Below are positions 1 to 12,700 of a DNA stretch of 64,000 bases, in pieces. Made by a program: the position numbers and the translations under genes. The notes beneath the pieces are model-generated. The model made no database searches and was not told where the DNA came from. It saw only the letters and a list, made by a program, of their open reading frames with translations. Numbering within the stretch: the first letter of the stretch is position 1; each line of letters starts with the position of its first letter. The stretch covers positions 20,745,649 to 20,809,648 of the forward strand of contig NC_066315.1 in NCBI RefSeq assembly GCF_022539315.1, read 5' to 3'. This stretch comes from Serinus canaria (taxonomy: Eukaryota; Chordata; Aves; Passeriformes; Fringillidae).

Positions 1-613
1 TTAGGACAATACTTTCTTATCTGAAATAAAAATACATAACCTTTCAAACACAGCTTGTTTACAATTGCACTGTTACAATTGAATAAAAAAAAGAGAACAT
101 TAAACACACCAAGTGTCAGAAAGTTGGCTTATCCACTGTGATCTGGCAGCTTGTAATCATGCTCAGTAGGCTGAGGCAAATTGCATTGTCTTTAATTTTA
201 TGATTTCTAAAGCATTTTTACAATAGAAGGACCTCCCTGTGATAATTTAGCTTGTGCACTATTTGAAGTCAGTAAGAGCTGAGAATGGATCTGATTTAGC
301 TTTCTTGAACTGATAAAGTTAGAAGCCAATTAAAAAAAAAAAAAAATCACTTTTTTTCTCAGTGTCTCAGCAGTCAGAGCAAATGCTGAGGTTTGGTACA
401 AAACCTACCAAAACAGGGGGTGAAGTTCTTCCTGCAGAGGCAGTGCAAACAGCTCCAGCCTGCCATTCTCTTCCTGGGCTCCCTGTGGCAGAGCAGACCT
501 TCCAGCCCAGATCACACATTTGTCAATGAAATGGGTGCTGCTGCCTGTCCTTAGCAGAGCTGGCAGGGAGTTTTTCCAGACCTCCTCACCAGGCTGCTTT
601 GCTTTGTTGACAG
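1..613. other. CUBN: Intron upstream of the first CUBN exon in the window
   Basis: This is the 3' part of an intron whose 5' end lies before the window. It ends in a TTGTTGACAG acceptor. It is AT-rich with a short A run near 331-345. I see no other gene or repeat. Confidence 0.7.
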
Positions 614-795
614 GTTGTGGAGAAGAGCTCTCTGGCCCTTCTGGTTCATTTCACAGCCCTGGCTACCCCAACAGCTACCCAAGCAATAGGGAATGCATCT
701 GGTACATCCATACAGCACCTGGCAGCAGCATTCAACTCACCATTCAGGAATTCGACATTGAGTATCACCCAAACTGCAGCTATGATGTTCTGGAG
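614..795 (+). CDS. CUBN: CUBN exon, first half of CUB9
   Basis: The exon starts after a TTGACAG acceptor at phase 1 and ends GAG|gtaaga at phase 0 (182 bases). It reads G-C-G-E-E, then [13 protein letters not shown] (C2), F-D-I-E and N-C-S-Y-D-V-L-E. C1, C2 and C3 are present, and the Glu and Asp of the CUB calcium site are present. N-C-S is a potential N-glycosylation site that overlaps C3. The exon length and end point equal those of CUB10, CUB13 and CUB18. Confidence 0.93.
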
Positions 796-3700
796 GTAAG
801 AGCATCAGTTTTACTCCTCTAAAATACACAAGTTCTATTAATTTCTGTCTGGAGCAGATAATCCCAAGAACTGCAGATGCAGAGCAAACAATTCTACCAC
901 AATTTCCTGTTTCTGTCAAGGCTGCAGTTATGTTCAACAGGTATTGTCACAGAAGCCATAATGTTGTGGTGGTTTTTTTTGCTTGTATATCTTTGGTGAC
1001 TTTTAAAATTAATTATGATGCTATGCACTGTATGTTTCCTAACAAAAGACAAAACTCCTTTGAGAAACTTAGTCTTAAAAATTCCACCTTTTATAAAGAA
1101 CTAAGTGTAGGGTACTGTACCATGAAGATAATTTTCTGATGCAAAGGATGGTGATGGATCACTGTGAGGGATAACTCAGGTGAGATCTGTGTAGGGCCTT
1201 CCAAGGATGTGGGGAGATTTATAACCCTGAGTGATGAAAATGATGAAGAATCTTTGCAGTCAAAAAAAAAAAAAAGGCAATATCCTAGTTACCTTAGGGT
1301 GGTAAGGTAACTAGGTAAGCAACCAGGTGACCAATCTGAGTTGAATAGACTTCCAGTACAGGAAGAAGGGATAGGAAATAATTTCAGGAAGAAGTTTAGA
1401 GTTATAGACTTTCTAAACTGCTCTCACCAGAGACATTTGAGTCACTTGTTGTGACTCTTTGTCAATGTTAATACATGGGTGAAGTTTCAATGTTTTTGTA
1501 ATGAATGCAAAAGACTGATTTAGAGAACCTGTACCATTCTATGGCAGCCTTTCTTCTCCTCTTCTGAGTGGTGTGATACAGCATCCAATCAAACAACTTT
1601 CTGTGCAGCACCCACACTTATGCTCTGCTTCCCATTCCCACATTCTGACTTCTGCAGGATCTGGGTGTAAGGAGGCTGTTCTGTGAAATCTCCACCAGTA
1701 GCACTGGCAAATATCCCTGTGTCACATTGCTGACACCAGAGCCTGTGAGCAGGTGACCTGTACTGGCTGGTTTGGCTATTGATGAAGTCTGTTGTATTGC
1801 ATCTTTATTATTCTTTGTGCCCAGAATTACCAGATTGAAGGTTTTCTGCCTATAAACTTCCATTATGCCTCTGTTGCCCAGAAGAATCCATTAAACAGCC
1901 TCCAAATAGAAATTTGCTGAGGATGCCCATATCTTGAACAGTCCAGGGACAATACCTACATCTGCAGATGGCTGCTCAGGAGCTACCATGATCCAGCAAG
2001 AGTACACATGGCTGGCAACCATTTGTTTGGGAACTTTTTGACTGGGAAGGTAGCTGGGCTAAAACCAATTGAGTGGGTTGCCAGACACCAACAGGTGTCT
2101 ACCTCTGCTTAAAGACACCATTTAAGAGGACCCTGCAGTTTGCTGCTCTGTGTTCCTGAGCAAGGTACTCACCTTAAGTTTTAGGTTTCCTTTTTTTGCC
2201 ATTTGCAGCTCAGTTGCTATGTTTTGCTTCATTCCAACCATACTGATTCATCTGCACAGATGCTCACCTTGCTGCTTGAACTCCCCTGCCTTCCTGCCCT
2301 CAGAATTGGCATGCTTTGAGTTACTTGTCTCCTGATCTTGGTTCATCCAGTTCCCAACACCTGACTCTGATCTGCTGGCAGATAACCTAACATAAATCAG
2401 CTTACAGGGGAAAATTGGTTCATGTCTTAGTGCATGATCAAAGGTCCTGCATGGCAGCATAGAGCTTCCCCTGCCAAGCTTCAGGCACGCAGTGGAGCTT
2501 CATGTACCTGGCCACATACATATTTTCTTTCTTCTGTTATAAAATTCATTCAAACCATGATTGACATAGTTTGAGCTGAACAAGTGATGACTCAAATTTA
2601 GTGGGGGGAAAAAAAGAACATTTTCAGAAGCTGCTTTATCCTGCCTTCTTCTTTCCTGTAGTTTCTATGTGTGTCCAAGTGGAAAACCACACTCGCATTT
2701 AAGTTTGCAGAGTGTTAAGAAAAGGTTACTGGTGTGCTTTTGATGCTGTGTGTTTCAGTGATCACTGAGGTTCCAAGGGTCTTTCACTCTCACATTATCT
2801 TCCCAAAAGTATCCTGTCTAAGTATGTTTGGGGTTTGAAGTCTATTTTTTCTCATGGTTTTTCTCCTGATTTCACATTTTCCTTATCTCTGAGTACTAAG
2901 TTCTACTGCTTCCTGCTTTCTTTGACATCAAACAATTTTCCAGCTTTAATAGGAAGTCAAAATCAGTACTAAAGTAGGTCTGCACTCTGCTGTCCCTCCA
3001 TGTCCCCTTCAGTCTGGTACCTGAAATAAGATGTCCTGGAATGAATATTTCCCAGTAATCACAAAACTTCCTCTCCTGGATGCATTTAGCTTTTGCTTAG
3101 GAACAACCTCATCCCTTTGACCTGGCAGTGATTTAGGAAAATTCTAAGAGATATTTCTCATTGCAACATCTTTGTTGCTAACTTCATTTTTTATACCATA
3201 GTTTCTTGAATATTTCACCCTTGCACATTTGTCTGAAGCATACTTGTTCTTGTAAGAGGCAGCATCTCCCTTCCCTTTCCTTTGAGAATGCCTCTTAAAC
3301 AAGCTGTCATTTCCATGTCAGTATCCAAGGACTGCCATATGTTTCACCAAAACTGTGCAATAATAGTTACATTAATTTTTTTAAAGTGAAATCCTCAGGT
3401 TATTCCCATGGCTCAAGTGTTTGATGCATTCTCCTTTAATCTTTCTCTCTGTTTCTTTTATGGCACTGTTGTAGTCTGTCTTTTTTTCTCTTCCCCTTGA
3501 AATTACATTCCTTTTAAAAACATCCAGAAAGCAAATTTAAATTGTTCTTAAAGATATTTTCTAGAAATGCTTCATGGAAATAGAAGACATTGTTTTGGAT
3601 ACAATGAAATAATTTAAATAGTTTTTAAATGGCTTCTATAGAAATTACATTCATAGAGGAAAATTACCAAGCCTGCTTTGAATAAATTATATGACACATA

Positions 3701-6700
3701 AATGATGACATCTCCTTTAGCATGGACCAGATTTTTACAAACTATAAATATATTCTGCCTCAGCAAGATGTAGCCCTGAGCAGAAAAGGAAGGAAGACTG
3801 TCAATCTATTTCACTTCCAAGTCAGATGCTCTGGTCTTCTCATTTAAATAGAAAAACCATCAGGTATTACCACTGTTCTTAATTCTCTGTCAAAGCCTGG
3901 CTGTCTCTTTGCTGGAAGTTATATCTGGGCAGGGATCGTTGTTATTCCCAGAAAATCTGTGTCATGAGGGTGACCAACTGCATAAAAACAGCTTTCTGTT
4001 GCTCATAACTCTGGAATGCTGACTGTTAACATTAAATGGAACTAACAGGGCAGAAGCAAAAGATAAGAACAGATAAAAACCATGGGCTTTATGGCAGTGT
4101 CCTGCAGCCCTGCTATGAGAACCAATACCACCTTACCTTGGGATCAGATACTCTGGTCAGACTAGATGTTTGTTTATTTATTTTTTTTTTTCAGCTCAGA
4201 TATCCTATCATTCTTTATGAACCACACCCTTGAATTCATTCTTTCCATCCATTCTCTTTTCCCCCTTCTTTTTTTCATGTGGTAACTATTGTTTTTTCTC
4301 TTTGTAGCCAAATATAATATTTTATTGTTTTTTGTCATGGAAACACTCAAACTTGTTTTTTATTCCAGCCTTTATGAAAGCATCTGATTAATTGAACTGG
4401 CCTAAAGGAGAAAAGAAAATACACTCATAACTATAAGGAGCATGCTTCTGACTGCTTTTTATTTTGAAACTGTGCAGAAGCTGTTGCTGAACAGTTAACA
4501 ATGTAAAGGAGACCCACAAACTTCAGATTTCCATCAGTATTTCTCCCCCATCCTTAATTCTTTCCCAATAGGTCACTTTGAAGTGTTCAGCTTGGGCCAA
4601 GGTAATTTCTGAGGAGATGCAGCAGGGTTTGTGTCAGAGCTGGGTTTGGTTCCCTTGCCCACGGGGCAGACAGCCCCAGGGAGCACCAGGGAGGATATGA
4701 GGGGCTGGTCCATGAGAATTATTAGATGCATATTAGAAATTCCTGCTGTTTCCTCTGCCACATAGCTTCCCTGGGCTGCCTTAGATGATTAAGAGCATGT
4801 GTTCCTGCTGGATCTCATGCTGTGGCTCTGACTCAGGGAATGTACCACAAACACTTTTTAAAATTCATATTTGAACAGACTTCTGACAAATGCAGCAGTC
4901 ACTGGGCCTCACAAGCAGCCAAGCAGTAAAGTTTTTCTGAAGACACTGAGCTTCCAGCAGACAAACAGGCTTCTTCCCCAGACCCTGACAGCTTCATTAC
5001 AGATTCTGAATCTGAGCTGTGATTTCATCCACATTGACTTCTTTTGAATGCCTTGAGACATCGATTGGGCAGAGGAGCCATTATCCATTCAAGCCATGCA
5101 GCCTCCCTGCAGAATGCAAAAAAGTGCTATCTCAGTCAAAATAAAAATGTTTAACCTACTGAGCCTGTGTTATCAGCCACCACAGCAAAATACTGTCTTT
5201 GAACATCTAACTGACTATGATGTTTATAGAAAAATTAATTTCTTATTTCTTCTGGGGTTGCAAGCCTCAGTTCCTGAGGTCTGGCATTAACCTGGAGTCA
5301 CAGATTTTTTTTCTTTTCCAGCTAAAACCAAATTATTTCTCTTGTATCTCTAACATCAGAGCAGTGTCAGACCCTCTGAATAGTTAGTGAGCACACAATT
5401 AATCAAATTATGTAACAATCCAGTACACTCAGCCCTGAATGTGGGGGGACTAGCTCAGCTCTTTGTTAGACTTGCTCAGATATTTAGCTTGGACAGAACC
5501 CAAACTGCTTCTGGGGTTTAAAAGTATCTGACAAAGCTTATTAAAATATTGAGTTTCCCCTCATCTTGAAGTGATCATAGGAAAAAAAGACACATATAAA
5601 GCTGTTTCTAACAGTACTGTTGTTTTCTGTGAAAGATGCATAGACTGTTTCTTTTAATTTTTTTGATGTTTACCAAACTATTAATTTTTGGAGTGGACTT
5701 GAGGTGCTACTGTTGGAAAATTCTGATGGGATTTGTTGTTTTATATTCCTATTCTCTGCTTTTGGGTGTTTTTTGTTTGGGTTTTTTCTTTCTTTTTTTT
5801 TTTTTTTTTTTGTTGTTGTTGTTGTTTTGTTGTTATTTTGTGGTTGTTGGGTTGTTTTTGTCATTAGAACTTGATGTTATCTAGTTTAATTTTGGGATTT
5901 ATACATAAGAATAAGAATACTTATAGAATTAGAATCTTTTTTAGTTGTTCAATTGCTGAAAGACAGCAGCACATTCTTTATTTGGTGTGCCTCTTTTATA
6001 GTTTTCACATCCAAGGTTACTGCCAAGCTGACTTTTGCAGCTGCAGTCCTGCCAGGCACATACAGTGAAGGTGGTAGACTGCTAGTATTGGGTGCCATTT
6101 CATTAGCATGCAGGAAGCCAAGAAAATCCAATCATTGAGGGCTCTAGGCACCAAAATCACATGTCAATTGGAAATTGCCCTGAGCATGTGTGTTTTTTTC
6201 AGCTTTGAGAGGGAACACTAGGGAAGGTGAGCTGTTCCACCAGTTACAAATGGGTTCAAACTAAAATCCTACATCCTCTCTGAAAAACAAACAGGGTTAA
6301 CAAGGCTTCAGCACTGCCACATAATTCTCTGCACTTGGTTTAAAAATGCATTGTAGGTACATCACACTGCTGTGATGCCTAAAGGAGTGGTGATTCTCTG
6401 GTTTATGACTGCCCTAGGCACGCTCTGCTGCGTAGGAAACAATTACTCTAAAAAGCCAAAACCCATCTTTTGTGGCAAATATGTATGCTATATATCCTGA
6501 CTTCCAAAGGACATTATTAACATTATGCAGCATAGAACATTATGTAGCTTACTTGACCCAAATCCAGTATTTTGGATATTTATATATCTATGCTGCCCTT
6601 GAAATAAATAAAGTTGCAATTTTTTTTTTTATCAGAAGAAATTATGAAATCTTTCCCAAATTTAAAAAGTCTTTAACGATCCCTCTAGATATCAGCGGTG

Positions 6701-9700
6701 CAAATCATCATCACCAGTTCCTGCAAAAAGAAGCCCTTTTTTTGCACAAAGATGCAAAAAAAAAAAAAAAAAAAAAGAAAAAAAAAATCTGGGTTTATAT
6801 GTCCAGAGAAACAAAGTGCTAATTCTGGAGGGAAAGGGAAGAAGAATCTGGCCAAGTCCCCAAAGAGAAAATTCTATTTAATACAAGGCTGTTCTCTAAT
6901 CATCAGGAATTTTAAAGTTGGTTTGTACAAGTGGTTCAGGTACCAACAAAGTCTGCAGACAAAAAGACTCCATTAGCTGCTTTACATTTTAAAATGTTGA
7001 ATCATTTTCAATACTTATAGATGGGGTTTTTTTTTCTTCCTAAAAACTAAACAGTTCTCATGAACTGTGTGTGACTGATGCGCTCTTTGGAAAAGTTTGA
7101 CAATATTTCTTCCACTTCTAGGTCTTTGGTGGCCCAGATTTCCTCTCTCCTAGGCTAGCCCAGCTGTGTGTTCCAAGATCAGCACAGAACCCACTGCAAA
7201 TCTCCACCACTGGCAATTCAGCCGTTGTCCGTTTCGAGACCGATGCAGGAGGGACAGGGAGAGGTTTTCATGCCTCCTGGCAAGAAAATCCAGGTGGTGA
7301 GTATACTGGTTAATACCAGAAGAAATTCAGGAAGCCTGAGAATTGAGGATCAGCCATGCAAGCATTCAAAGTAGTCAAACCGCAGAGGACTGAATGCTGA
7401 AAGAGAATTTGGGTGATACTGAATTTGGTAACACTAAGAGATGCTGGAAAACACAAAGAGTTAAAAATTGTCTAATTATCTGAAATCTAGGCCTTTTAAT
7501 GTATTTTGGTTTGATTTCTTCTCTACATAATTAATGAAGACATTCCTGCAATGAGTAAAGGATTTTGCATGCTACCACTTCTTCCCACCCACTTACCCAT
7601 ACAGAGTCTTTTATTCACTGAATGGTGCTTTTGGTTTTAAATGGTAAACTGAAAAATAGCTGAGAACACCAGCTTGAAGAACTCAGTGGACTGGACCCCA
7701 AAAATATTTGGAGTGATTAGCAAATACTTGATCACTATAAGGTTTAACCATCCCCCAATGTGATTTTTTGTTCACAGCCTTACTGGTAATCACTAAAAGA
7801 AGAGATATTCTTAAAAGACTCAACCACATCTCTACATGGAAGTTCTTATAAAAAGGCCAATTATCGGAAAATAATTGCAATGAAAAATGATGAGAGGCAA
7901 ATTTTAATTCTTGCAGTTTTGCTTGATTAAGCACACTGATTCATTAGTTTGTCAACGTTTATACTTCTCCTCTCTCACAAGTTTTATGAGAAAGGCACAA
8001 GATTATTCTCTTAATAAAAGAAGTCTACAATAGTCCTTTGAATTAATCCCTTTTTGAGATCTGGCGGCTTATTTTTTTCTACTTAGGCCCCCTGAAGCTT
8101 TCTTATCCCTTTACAATGGGATGTACTGCTGTACTCCAACCCCCTCTAGCCTCTAAAATACCCACTCACCAGAATGCAATAACAGTATAGGTTTTTTATC
8201 CTTGTATTTCTTTTTCCCTCCTCCATCTCTTTTTAAGATGTTCGTGTTAGTCCAGTTGAAATCCCTGGTACTTCCCACACAGAATTCATCATTCTGGGCT
8301 GTTTAGATATTCATGAGCACCAGATCTGTTCTGACCAGAAGTAGCTGAGGGTGGAGTCCTCAGGAAGCCCTCAACTTCATGGGCAGAGAAGTAAAACTGT
8401 GAGGTTTGCAACTGCTGCACTGCTCATGAGCAATGAGGACTCCCAGCTCTCTCAGTGAAGAAGTAATTTTCTCACCCTACGCTCAGCTAGGCCTACTTAT
8501 TGCTTTCTCAATATGCCAGGTCTCTGACATCCATATGAACAGTATTTTGGATTGCTTTTACAGTATCTAGGATAGAGGAATACCAGCACTAATGCTTCAG
8601 CCTTTACAACATCTGCTGCCAGTTTGGGGCTACATTACTCTGAGAAGTGGTGTCACATATTCAGTTATAATGATAGAGTTATACTTTCCTAAAAGGAATT
8701 ATCATTGATTTTGTTGCACACTTCAACTGTTGTAGCATTCATCTTACAAAAGCTTAATGTAGGAAATATAAACAAGGAGGTGTTCCTAGTTTAAAAATAG
8801 AGCTGGATTCTCACTAAGTATGAAAGAAAAGAGCTTGTGATTAAAACTGATTGTGTCTTTCCAGGCTGTGGTGGTATTTTCCAAGCTACCAGCGGGGAAA
8901 TCCATTCTCCAAACTATCCTCAACCTTATAATAACAACACTGATTGTTCCTGGGTTATCCAAGTTGACCAGAGCCACAGAGTCCTATTGAATTTCACGGA
9001 TTTTGACATTGAAAATCACCACTCATGTAATTATGACAATGTTGAAGTAAGTAACAAGAGAAATTTCAAAGGTTTCCTTAATTAGTCTGGTGAAATGCTT
9101 GCAAAATAACCTCATACACAGATAATTGTTATGATGACACCCTTTGCCATTTACAGTGCAGTTGCCACAGCTTGCTCCAAGCCATAGGATGAACTGCTGA
9201 CATATATTGCAGATTGCCCACACTCTGCTACAAACTCAGGAGAGAGGGAGTCTGCATCCAGAGGGAATTGCTGCTGGCTGATTTTCTTTACATATGCACT
9301 GTTTATTCAGGTGCTCTGCAGCTGGCTGTTTAGTTGCTTCATTAGACCCACTGCTTTACAGTCTTTAAAGCTTTACATTGCTGCTGGTTTGTGAATTTTT
9401 GTTGGTGCCACAGAAACTCAAATTGCTGCTCAATCAGTGCTCAACCACGAAAAACTCTCCAAGTCTCCTCTTGGCCTTTTGGGAGCAGGGACATGAATCG
9501 TCCTGGCCCTTAATGTCAGATTGCACTTCACTCAGTACAAAGGCATGTGTGATCAGTACTAGTCAGATAAAGCACAGTGACTGTAGCCCAAAATCCAGCT
9601 TTCCTCTCCTTGATAAACTGTCATTCACAAAGAACTCAATTTGGCAGGAGCTGAGACTCTTTTGACAACAGCATCAGTTTAAACAACACTGCCTCGTAAA

Positions 9701-12700
9701 GCTTTTTTGTACTGAACTAGAAAAAAAGGAAATGTGTCCCCATTTTGTTGAGCAGAACTGAAGATTTCATTTGCCCACAAAGCGTCTTTGTACAATGACT
9801 GTTCCTTTTTTTTTTCCTCCTGGTTATGAAGCATAAGGAAATGTGGTTATGTGTTTTTATTTAAATTATTAACTACATCAGGGAACCTTTGAAAAGGAGC
9901 TTTCAAATCTTCTGTGCTATGACACAGGAGTAGAAAGTCAAAGTGCAAAGAAACACAGGCTATCTAAGATGGTTGTATTTGTATTAATGCAAACAAACCA
10001 TTCTAACTTTAGGGCTAAATTCTTAAAAGGAGTTTCTCTTCTAGCCCTGATGCCACCAGATGCTTGCACATATCTTAACACTTTGTGGAGTACTCAGTTC
10101 CATGAGCTCCTTGCAGCTACAAGCACAAGTCTCCCATTACCTTTACAGGCTGGATAGGACACTGAGTTTTGAATCATTGAAAAGAGTCATTCCCTCAGTG
10201 GCCAGAGGAGATGGCTGTGCCAGAGCTCTTTGTGTGAACAGAGTCTGCAAACCATGTGCAGTGACACCCCTTGTCCTCCAAAGCTACAGGAGTATCTGTT
10301 GTTTGCTTCTGCTTTCTGGTTTTTTGGGGGTGCTGAAGAAGGGAGTTGCCCATTAGCCCCAGCTGTGCCCACAACTGGAGAGTGAAATTTGATGCAGACA
10401 TCAATCACTGCCCACAAAGCAGAGTGTGGTTTGAAAATTGATGAGGGGGAATGCTGGTTTGAAGCCAAGAGTTAATAAAGGGATCTTAGGCCTTGGTGTA
10501 TGAGGTAGGGTTTTCAGTGCTCGTGTAAGGGAACCAGCAGGACAAAAAAGAAGTAAATGAGGTTTCTTTCACACCTGGTAAGCCAATAATAGGAGAATCA
10601 CTGTTACCAACACCTAGATGTGATTTGTGTTCACCCTGTTTCGAGACTTGCTATATGCCTCACACGTAGGAGAGCAGAGTGAGGGGACAGAGAGTGGCTG
10701 GAAAATACAACTAGATGTCTGACTGTGAATGGACTAGGAATTGCATTCCAAAAGCTGTGCAAATGGAAAATACAGGCAGCTAAGGAAGCAGGTGGGTTGT
10801 TTTTCTCTCCCTAATATAGGAACAGCTACCATGTATGAGCAGCACAGAGGTTCCACCCTTTTCTGTTTCTTGAATTTTTACTTATCTGTAGAGATTTTAG
10901 TTGCTCTGTGAGTTCTCTTGGGCTTCCCTCCACCCTTGAGTGTACCAATGGTCTTTTCCTTCATCCTCCCCCCTCTAAATCCACTCATTTTTTCCTGCAT
11001 TATGACTCAAGGTTTTGTTGGTTTTTTTTTTCAAATATTTCTCCCATAATTTCCTTTCTATGGGGAACACATGAAAACGTATTTTTTCCTCCAAGGTTTT
11101 CCATTGCACGTGTGTTAAGTCAGCAAAGTGGAAGGAGGGAAAATACTTGTGTCTGCTGCTTCTTGGCTATGCTGCAACTCCATAAAGCCTGGTGCTTTTT
11201 TCTGTTCTGCTCAGTGATTTCAGATGTGAATCTGAGCACAGATCTAGGTTCAGCCAAATGTATTCTGAGCCTGTGATGGTAAATCATGGGGTACCTGCCC
11301 TGAGCTCCCTCAAGAGCCAATGGAGGGAGCACAGAGAGCACATATTTCATTTGTTTAGTTTTCTAAATTTAGTTGAGTCCTCTGCTGAATCTCAGTTTTC
11401 TTTCTTCTTTGTTCTGAGAATATATTACTGTCTCTTCATCTGTTAAATGAGGGTGTATAGCCTTTCTGTAAGCTCAAGTCTAACTCTGTTATATTATGCA
11501 GAAAGCAAAAGATCTTTGAAAAGAGTTTTTGTTGTCATTGTCACCATACTTGAGTAACTTTTCAATTCCTCCCTGTGTACCCACCCCTGTGTTCTTCTGT
11601 TGGGAGAGTGTGACTCAACCAAGTTTGTTTATTTGAAGGCAAATGGACAGAAAGAAATTGTGAAAGTACCAATTGCTGCATTTTTGGACTGTTTTTAACC
11701 AATAAGGTATCTGATGCTATGCCAGGAGCTCAGGTCAGCAAGAGTTTCAAGTATTTGGAGACTGGAGGAGAATATGGCTCAGCAGGCAGTGCTTGTAGCA
11801 CAAGGTCCTGAAAAGGGGAGTGAGAATTAGCTTATTCTGACCAGTGAGTTTGATTAGGTAAATGGATTTTTTTCTTTCTTGTTGCAGTAAAACAAGTAAA
11901 ACACAGGAATATAGAAATGTAAGCTTCTGGGAGATAAAGAGGAAGTTCAACTTCATTTATTCCAGGTGTTGGCAAAGAGGATCTTTCAAGGGAGAACAGT
12001 TAGAAATATGTGGAGTTTTTTTGGCTTAGAAGACAAAAATTGACATCTTTTTGTCATGTGTTTGTGCAAAGTTCAGGACACATTTGAAGAAGAAGGCAAT
12101 GAGTCATTCAGTTATGTTCACTGTGGAAAGGGAATTGCTGCTATGCACAATGCAACTGAAAACTTGGTTTTTAAGTAAGCAGATGCATTGGTTTTCCTCA
12201 GTCCTGCAGCCACAAAAATGCATTTTTAAGATCTTTTTAGAATAACTTTAGGAAACTGCATAGACTCAACTCTTTCCTGAGCTAGTGTGTGACTATTGTG
12301 GTTTCTGATCTAACTGCAAATCCTCCTGGTTGTATCCTTAGCTGGGCAGAGGCACACAGATCAAAGCCAGCATTTTACCAGTAGTCAGGCCCTCTCTCTA
12401 TGCCCTGTCAATGCAATGCTTCTTCTCAGATAAAATCCCCTCACTACTGTCTAGGGAAAGACACTGCCTTAGTTCCTAAGGGTTATTTTTTCCCCCCACA
12501 TTCCATGGTTTGTGGTTTTTAACTCCAGGCCATCTGATTTATATACAGAATATATGTGCAGAGGAAGAATAAACACTGCACACTGTGTATTAGAGGGTGA
12601 TTGTGGCAGGCTGCCAAGAGAGAAGAAAAGGTTGAATGGATGGATGGTTTTGGTGTCTTTACCAGGTACTCATTTTAACAGGCATTGCAGACTTAATGCT

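Larger units (their letters stand above)
796..7121. other. CUBN: Intron inside CUB9 (6.3 kb)
   Basis: The intron has a GTAAGA donor and a TTCTAG acceptor. It contains an A run at 1262-1275, a perfect 13-bp inverted repeat (1284-1315), a T19 run followed by GTT repeats (5793-5837) and a long A run (6756-6787). ORFs here are short and lack family features. I recognise no transposon. Confidence 0.8.

Noticed and set aside
6472..6976. Lysine-rich ORFs of 116 and 92 codons
   Set aside because: They depend on the poly-A tract at 6756-6787 and have no other support.
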